Shown: positions 60,156 through 64,000 of the stretch, one piece after another
How the letters are laid out: the number at the start of each line of letters is the position of its first letter
How positions within the stretch are numbered: the first letter of the stretch is position 1
Source: Candidatus Pristimantibacillus lignocellulolyticus
GTDB taxonomy: Bacteria > Bacillota > Bacilli > Paenibacillales > Paenibacillaceae
Assembly: GCA_023639215.1 (NCBI GenBank)
Contig: CP097899.1
Coordinates: forward strand, 3,902,001-3,966,000
DNA length: 64,000 bases
Direction of reading: 5' to 3'
Notes under the pieces: model-generated
The model's input: only the letters and a program-made list of their open reading frames with translations
Databases searched by the model: none
Told to the model about the DNA's origin: nothing
Program-made: the position numbers and the translations under genes

Positions 60156-60863
60156 TTAGCGTGTAGTTCGGCGCTTGATCTCTGCCAACTTTTTTGCGAA
60201 GTCATTCTCCATCTCTAGGTATTCGTTTCGAGCTTCTAATTCTTTAATCCGTAGCTTAAGACGTTCATGCTCATCTAGTTCCTCTACAGGCTTATTGCGC
60301 CCACGATTGTCTTTGAGAGCACTCTCACTACCTTCTTGGTATTTCCGAACCCATGCGTAAACTTGTTGATAAGATACATCATATTTTTCAATCGCTTTCT
60401 GATAATTCAAATCATTAGCGATGGTATATTGTGCAATTTCAATGCGTTCTTCAAACGTTGTTTTACGTCCTTTATTCATATGAGATAGTCCGCTTCCTTT
60501 ACGAGTAGGTTTCAATTCTATCTCATTATTATACTTGGAAATCCAATTCTGTAGGATACTTCTACTTGAAATATGGTACTTTGTTGTTACCGCTGATAAA
60601 GAGTAATCACCAGACAATATGTCTTTAATAGCAGCAATCTTCAATTCCTCGGAGTATGTTTTCCATGTATTTGATTTCTTTAACCCTTCCAGGCCATCTG
60701 CTTTATACTTTCTTATCCAATCCGTGACCGAATAATGACTAACCCCGAGCTGTTTTGCTTCATAGTTTGGATTTGACTTATGCTCAAGACACTGTTGTAC
60801 GGCGTATAATTTCACTTCCAAAGAAATTGGACTTCTTTTAGACATTAGAAAAACTCCCATCAT
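60156..60863 (-). CDS. IS3-family transposase OrfA
   Basis: A 235-aa protein with repeated helix-turn-helix domains (SLEVKLYAVQQCLEHKSNPNY, LSAVTTKYHISSRSILQNWISKY, YQKAIEKYDVSYQQVYAWVRKY) and a C-terminal coiled coil (HERLKLRIKELEARNEYLE). It binds the IS ends and regulates transposition. Near its end the minus strand reads GCAAAAAAG, a classic -1 frameshift site that would fuse OrfA to OrfB as the active transposase. It is intact here. Confidence 0.92.
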   Translation of the reverse strand: MMGVFLMSKRSPISLEVKLYAVQQCLEHKSNPNYEAKQLGVSHYSVTDWIRKYKADGLEGLKKSNTWKTYSEELKIAAIKDILSGDYSLSAVTTKYHISSRSILQNWISKYNNEIELKPTRKGSGLSHMNKGRKTTFEERIEIAQYTIANDLNYQKAIEKYDVSYQQVYAWVRKYQEGSESALKDNRGRNKPVEELDEHERLKLRIKELEARNEYLEMENDFAKKLAEIKRRTTR

Positions 60864-61113
60864 GTGTGTGAAGTAGAAGTTTTGTTTTTTCTACTGTCTA
60901 CTATGATGGGAGCATATCAGATACCATCATCATTGACCTGTTTTTTATTAGCTTAGTTTTCTCCCATGCCTATGAAAATATTTAATTTCTGTAAATAACT
61001 TTTGCAACTATCGGATGGGGAGTGGCGATTACTATAGCGAGAAGGTTGTCCGAAGAAAAGAAAAAGCCTTTGCAACTAATCCTATCGTTACCCCGATAGC
61101 TAGTGTACAAAGA
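60864..61113. other. IS right end and flanking non-coding DNA
   Basis: Contains the right IS terminus to 60914 and then about 200 bases without a convincing gene. A small CTATCG/CGATAG hairpin lies near 61081-61098. Nothing else is seen. Confidence 0.5.
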
Positions 61114-61317
61114 CTAATCCTCTAAGACCAGGAGGTCTTTAATGTCGATGTCCAATGCTCTGCAAATCGTTTCTAATGACTCGAAATAAGCACTGTTTAC
61201 TTTGTCTGAACACAAATGGCTGATGGTATTAGGTCTTAGACCTGTTAAACGTGCGAGTTCACGTTGAGAAATTTCACGCTCCTTGATAATTTCATTTAGA
61301 CGTAACCGTATGGGCAT
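61114..61317 (-). CDS. Small Xre/Cro-family transcriptional regulator
   Basis: A 67-aa single-domain helix-turn-helix protein (RLRLNEIIKEREISQRELARLTGLRPNTISHLCS...LETICRALDIDIKDLLVLED), close to the Cro/CI YdaS/YozG-like group. It is divergent to and only 25 bases from cassette 3. It probably arrived with mobile DNA; whether it controls any RHS gene is unknown. Confidence 0.88.
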   Translation of the reverse strand: MPIRLRLNEIIKEREISQRELARLTGLRPNTISHLCSDKVNSAYFESLETICRALDIDIKDLLVLED

Positions 61318-61342
61318 AGGCTATTCCCTTCCTGCGAAATAT

Positions 61343-62374
61343 ATGAGTGAGGATAAGAACTGGAAGCAAAACTATACGTACGGTGCATTAGGCGAACGGA
61401 TTAGTATGAGCTACCTACCTAGTGGCGATCCAAGCAATGATTGGGAGCCTACACCTGGGGCAAGCGGTGCTAATTCAGGTAATGCCCTTACTACGCTATA
61501 CTATTTGTCTGATGTACGTGGAAGCGCAATAGGTTTGATGGATCCAGAGGGTGCAATAGCAGCTCGTTACCACTATGATGAGTTTGGTATTGCATTAGAC
61601 GATGAGAAATTCGACATGAACTGGGCAGGACCAGATAATCTATTCGGATACACAGGATTAGGTTATGATTATACGAGTGGACTGAATAATGCACGTGCCC
61701 GATACTTCGATGCTAGTATTGGTAGATTTATAAGTGAGGATACCGTTGAAGGTGTCAATAAAAATCCACTGAGTTTGAATCTATATACGTATGTGCAAAA
61801 TAATCCGAATAAGTATGTGGATCCAAGCGGTAATATTCCAGTACTAATTGCGCTCCTTGGTAAAGTCATTGTTAATTATGCGATTGATGTCATGATTGGA
61901 GTAGGATTTGATTATTTATCCTATGTTAAATCGGGTTCTACTAATAAATTCAATATGACAGCTTCGCTGAAAAAGAATGCGAAGGAAAGTGCTGTTCCAG
62001 GTTTAGGTTTTATCAAGAAATTCAAACGAGGATTAAAGTTAGCGGATGAGATTAAGGCAGCACAGAAAGCCGCGAAGGCTAAGAAAGCTGGAAGTAAGGG
62101 TTCTAGTAATATTAAAATTACAAGTAAAACCTTTGGGAAACCTTTAAAAACTACAATAAACGGTAAGAAAGTTAAGTTAAGAGTTGATGCAGAACCTGAT
62201 GGTAAAAAAATCCAGATACAAGCAGGTGGCGGTAAAAATTCAACAGTAGATGTAAGAATTGACTCTAAACTTCCAATAGAACCTCAAGTGCCAAAGCAAT
62301 TAAACTTAACCAAAGGTCAGAAACAAGAACTTCTTAAAAATTTACAAAGAGCTGTGGATTGGTTGAATAACTAA
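61343..62374 (+). CDS. Orphan RHS C-terminal cassette 3 with distinct toxin tip
   Basis: RHS homology begins at about 61346, equal to parental residue about 1934 (SEDKNWKQNYTYG), and runs to KAAKAKKAG at about 62086. The tip (about 95 aa) is different: ITSKTFGKPLKTTINGKKVKLRVDAEPDGKKIQIQ...LNLTKGQKQELLKNLQRAVDWLNN. The ATG at 61343 is fortuitous and has no ribosome site; the frame opens further upstream in the Xre region. Like cassette 2 it is probably a silent donor. The tip family is not recognised. Confidence 0.85.
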   Translation: MSEDKNWKQNYTYGALGERISMSYLPSGDPSNDWEPTPGASGANSGNALTTLYYLSDVRGSAIGLMDPEGAIAARYHYDEFGIALDDEKFDMNWAGPDNLFGYTGLGYDYTSGLNNARARYFDASIGRFISEDTVEGVNKNPLSLNLYTYVQNNPNKYVDPSGNIPVLIALLGKVIVNYAIDVMIGVGFDYLSYVKSGSTNKFNMTASLKKNAKESAVPGLGFIKKFKRGLKLADEIKAAQKAAKAKKAGSKGSSNIKITSKTFGKPLKTTINGKKVKLRVDAEPDGKKIQIQAGGGKNSTVDVRIDSKLPIEPQVPKQLNLTKGQKQELLKNLQRAVDWLNN

Positions 62375-62384
62375 GGAGGGTATT

Positions 62385-62828
62385 ATGAAATTTTTCCTGA
62401 AAGTAAATGATAAGAATTGTCTACCTGTAGTAGATGAGTTAGTAGATATTATGTGGAAAAAAGGAGTAAATATATCTAGGGTAGGACAGCAAGATAGTTT
62501 AATAATTGGTACTTCTCTTACATTATCGTGGGATAAATGGTTGGATGATGAGAGATGGAGGGGGCATCCAAAGTTTAAAGAAGATCTTTATTTTGAAATA
62601 GAGTCTATCAATAATGAACAACAATTATCAATTGAGATTGATGAAGATGCGTGTTTTGTTGATTTTAGGGCGTTATATAAAGCAATTGAATTTATAGCAG
62701 AAAGATGTAATACATCAATCAGTATAGATAAAGGTAAATGGATACAACTAAATGAATATAGGATAAAAGTAGATAATTATATAAAAACTACTTTCTCAGA
62801 AGCAGTTGAAAAAAGTTTGCATGATTAA
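62385..62828 (+). CDS. Probable immunity protein for the cassette 3 tip
   Basis: A 147-aa acidic soluble protein (FFLKVNDKNCLPVVDELVDIMWKKG...WDKWLDDERWRGHPKFKEDLYFEIES...ALYKAIEFIAERC). It starts 10 bases after the cassette stop behind AAGGAGGG. The context indicates the cognate immunity protein; the family is not recognised. Confidence 0.75.
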   Translation: MKFFLKVNDKNCLPVVDELVDIMWKKGVNISRVGQQDSLIIGTSLTLSWDKWLDDERWRGHPKFKEDLYFEIESINNEQQLSIEIDEDACFVDFRALYKAIEFIAERCNTSISIDKGKWIQLNEYRIKVDNYIKTTFSEAVEKSLHD

Positions 62829-62839
62829 ATAATATCTTT

Positions 62840-62873
62840 GACCATAGGAGGATTATTCTCTTATGGTCTTTTT
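62840..62873 (+). terminator. Terminator after immunity gene 3
   Basis: GACCATAGGAG (62840-62850) pairs with CTCTTATGGTC (62858-62868), followed by five T. Confidence 0.88.
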
Positions 62874-62875
62874 GT

Positions 62876-62899
62876 GTCTACCTAGTGCCGAATAAACGA
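62876..62899 (+). repeat. Cassette-end junction motif, copy 2
   Basis: GTCTACCTAGTGCCGAAT followed by AAAC, nearly identical to 59032-59053 and at the same place relative to a cassette terminator. The following 62900-63051 shows no recognisable gene. Confidence 0.7.
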
Positions 62900-63051
62900 C
62901 TTGCTATTCAAAGAGTATACATAATCCCTATAAACTCTGTACAATGTTTTAACGAATTAATCAGTAGGTTCAATCATTTCCACTTTCATCAGTTACCATC
63001 GTGTCTGTTCTTCAAAATCTTATCATTGTTCCCCTTGAATTCTTACATGTA

Positions 63052-63262
63052 TTTAGCCTTGCTTATCAAGTAGATGAAATCAAAGCATATTGTCAGGCAC
63101 AAGGATACACGCTTTTACGCTTGTTTAAGGACGAAAGTATTAGTGGGGAAAAGTAGATGAAGAAGCGTTAGAAGTCGATAGAATAGGCTTTCAGGAGATA
63201 TGGGAGTAACTCTCCTACCATAAGGTGGATTATATTGTTACATTGAATACAAGCCGTTTATG
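63052..63262 (+). pseudogene. Serine recombinase (resolvase family) remnant
   Basis: The fragment reads FSLAYQVDEIKAYCQAQGY, then LFKDESISGEK and a stop, then after a one-base shift DEEALEVDRIGFQEIWE, stop, LSYHKVDYIVTLNTSRL. These are the helix after the nucleophile strand, the DE-x-x-SG motif and the catalytic-domain strand ending in SRL of serine recombinases. The nucleophile serine region and the DNA-binding domain are missing. It runs directly into RHS cassette 4 at about 63262. Confidence 0.82.
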
Positions 63263-64000
63263 TACGTGCAAGCGCCATAGGCTTAATGGATTCAGAGGGT
63301 GCAATAGCCGCTCGTTACCACTATGATGAGTTTGGTATTGCATTAGACGATGAGAAGTTTGACATGAACTGGGCAGGACCAGATAATCTATTCGGATACA
63401 CAGGATTAGGTTATGATTATACGAGTGGACTGAATAATGCACGTTCCCGATATTTCGATGCTAGTATTGGTAGATTTATAAGTGAGGATACCGTTGAAGG
63501 TGACAATAAAAATCCACTGAGTTTGAATCTATATACGTATGTGCAAAAAAATCCGAATAAGTATGTAGATCCAAGTGGTAATATTCCAGTACTAATTGCG
63601 CTCCTTGGTAAAGTCATTGTTAATTATGCGATTGATGTCATGATTGGAGTAGGATTTGATTATTTATCCTATGTTAAATCGGGTTCTACTAGTAAATTCA
63701 ATATGACAGCTTCGCTGAAAAAGAATGCGAAGGAAAGTGCTGTTCCAGGTTTAGGTTTTATCAAGAAATTTAAACGAGGATTAAAGTTAGCGGATGAGAT
63801 TAAGACAGCACAGAAAGCCGCGAAGGCTAAGCCAATTAACTTACCATCGTATAAGAAAGTTAAGATTGATATGGCCCATATAATATCGGGTCATACTGTC
63901 GGAGGATCCCGAGCAAAACAGAGTGGAAGAAAAGATATCTTCCCCTCAAATATGAATAAGTCACTAATAGAAAAAACAGTTCGTGATGCTTATAAAAATG
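63247..64000 (+). CDS. Orphan RHS C-terminal cassette 4 with EndoU-like tip (3' end outside window)
   Basis: RHS homology starts at about 63262 (parental residue about 1990, VRGSAIGLMD-like) and continues to KAAKAK at about 63831. The tip then reads NLPSYKKVKIDMAHIISGHTVGG...KDIFPSNMNKSLIEKTVRDAYKN and leaves the window. The HI-SGH-GG and FP-S-x3-I-x3-V pattern resembles bacterial EndoU-type RNase toxins; this is a tentative match. The frame is open from 63247, with its first ATG internal (63286) and no ribosome site. Probably silent. Confidence 0.78.
   Translation, partial: MQAVYVRASAIGLMDSEGAIAARYHYDEFGIALDDEKFDMNWAGPDNLFGYTGLGYDYTSGLNNARSRYFDASIGRFISEDTVEGDNKNPLSLNLYTYVQKNPNKYVDPSGNIPVLIALLGKVIVNYAIDVMIGVGFDYLSYVKSGSTSKFNMTASLKKNAKESAVPGLGFIKKFKRGLKLADEIKTAQKAAKAKPINLPSYKKVKIDMAHIISGHTVGGSRAKQSGRKDIFPSNMNKSLIEKTVRDAYKN

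Larger units (their letters stand above)
59195..60914 (-). mobile_element. IS3-family insertion sequence (IS150-like)
   Basis: A 1720-bp element with inverted ends: the left begins TGCTCCCTGTCAAGTAGACA and continues AAAAAACAAAA, and the right, read inward on the minus strand, begins TGCTCCCATCATAGTAGACA and continues AAAAAACAAAA. It encodes orfA and orfB on the minus strand with an A-AAA-AAG slippery site. No target duplication is seen (GAAG on the left, TATC on the right), so flanks may have been rearranged after insertion. Confidence 0.9.

Noticed and set aside
59188..60921. Target-site duplication around the IS3 element
   Set aside because: Bases next to the two ends differ (GAAG versus TATC); the shared TCAGAT nearby is not adjacent to the ends.
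61114..61343. Xre protein as antitoxin of an RHS tip
   Set aside because: It is divergent, lacks a partner toxin, and each tip already has a downstream candidate immunity gene.

Overview
The window looks like chromosome of a low-GC, endospore-forming Firmicute, most likely a Paenibacillaceae member. From about 1 to 45.9 kb the gene order follows the Bacillus subtilis nusA-to-miaB/ymcA block almost gene for gene. It carries spore genes (dpaA/dpaB, spoIIIE, a sleB-like gene, spoVS) and two S-layer-homology (SLH) proteins. GTG and TTG starts behind strong Shine-Dalgarno sites are common. No tRNA, rRNA or CRISPR array was seen.

Region by region: 1-7.6 kb is a translation/RNA operon (nusA tail, rnpM/ylxR, ylxQ, infB, rbfA, nrnA, truB, ribF), mostly with 4-bp overlaps. 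7.6-13.3 kb holds rpsO, pnp, a ylxY-type deacetylase, an M16 peptidase and dut. 13.7-19.2 kb has a GNAT acetyltransferase, then dipicolinate synthase (dpaAB) beside asd, dapG and dapA, so the spore dipicolinate branch sits next to the lysine/diaminopimelate branch that supplies its precursor. 19.3-31.3 kb has an RNase J, an SLH-CAP protein, tepA, ylzJ, spoIIIE, a sleB-like hydrolase and the ymfF/ymfH/ymfI cluster. 31.5-45.9 kb has DUF3243, DUF3388, rodZ, yajQ, pgsA, cinA, recA, recX, rny, ymdB, spoVS, an M19 dipeptidase, pduL, miaB and ricA. Candidate promoters match the expected sigma factors: sigma-K-like before dpaA, sigma-G-like before the sleB-like gene, sigma-H-like before spoVS, and a LexA box before recA.

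At about 45.9 kb the housekeeping synteny stops. After an alpha/beta hydrolase, a clear cyclic-di-GMP-I riboswitch (about 47.24-47.33 kb) with a T8 tract precedes a two-gene unit: a secreted SLH protein and a 2288-residue secreted RHS/YD-repeat protein with a C-terminal toxin tip. Its likely immunity gene follows directly. The remaining 8 kb is an array of displaced RHS C-terminal cassettes. Three further copies of the RHS core lack the RHS N-terminus, are progressively shorter at the 5' end, and each carries a different toxin tip; two have their own immunity gene inside the window. Among them lie an IS3-family element with a frameshifted transposase, a small Xre regulator, a decayed ORF and a serine-recombinase remnant joined to the fourth RHS copy.

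Three things deserve most attention: (1) the riboswitch-controlled RHS toxin locus with its reservoir of spare tips; (2) a repeated leader hairpin that ends exactly at AGGAGG before three peptidase genes, with sequence covariation between copies; (3) a roughly 170-bp palindromic intergenic repeat present in both orientations.
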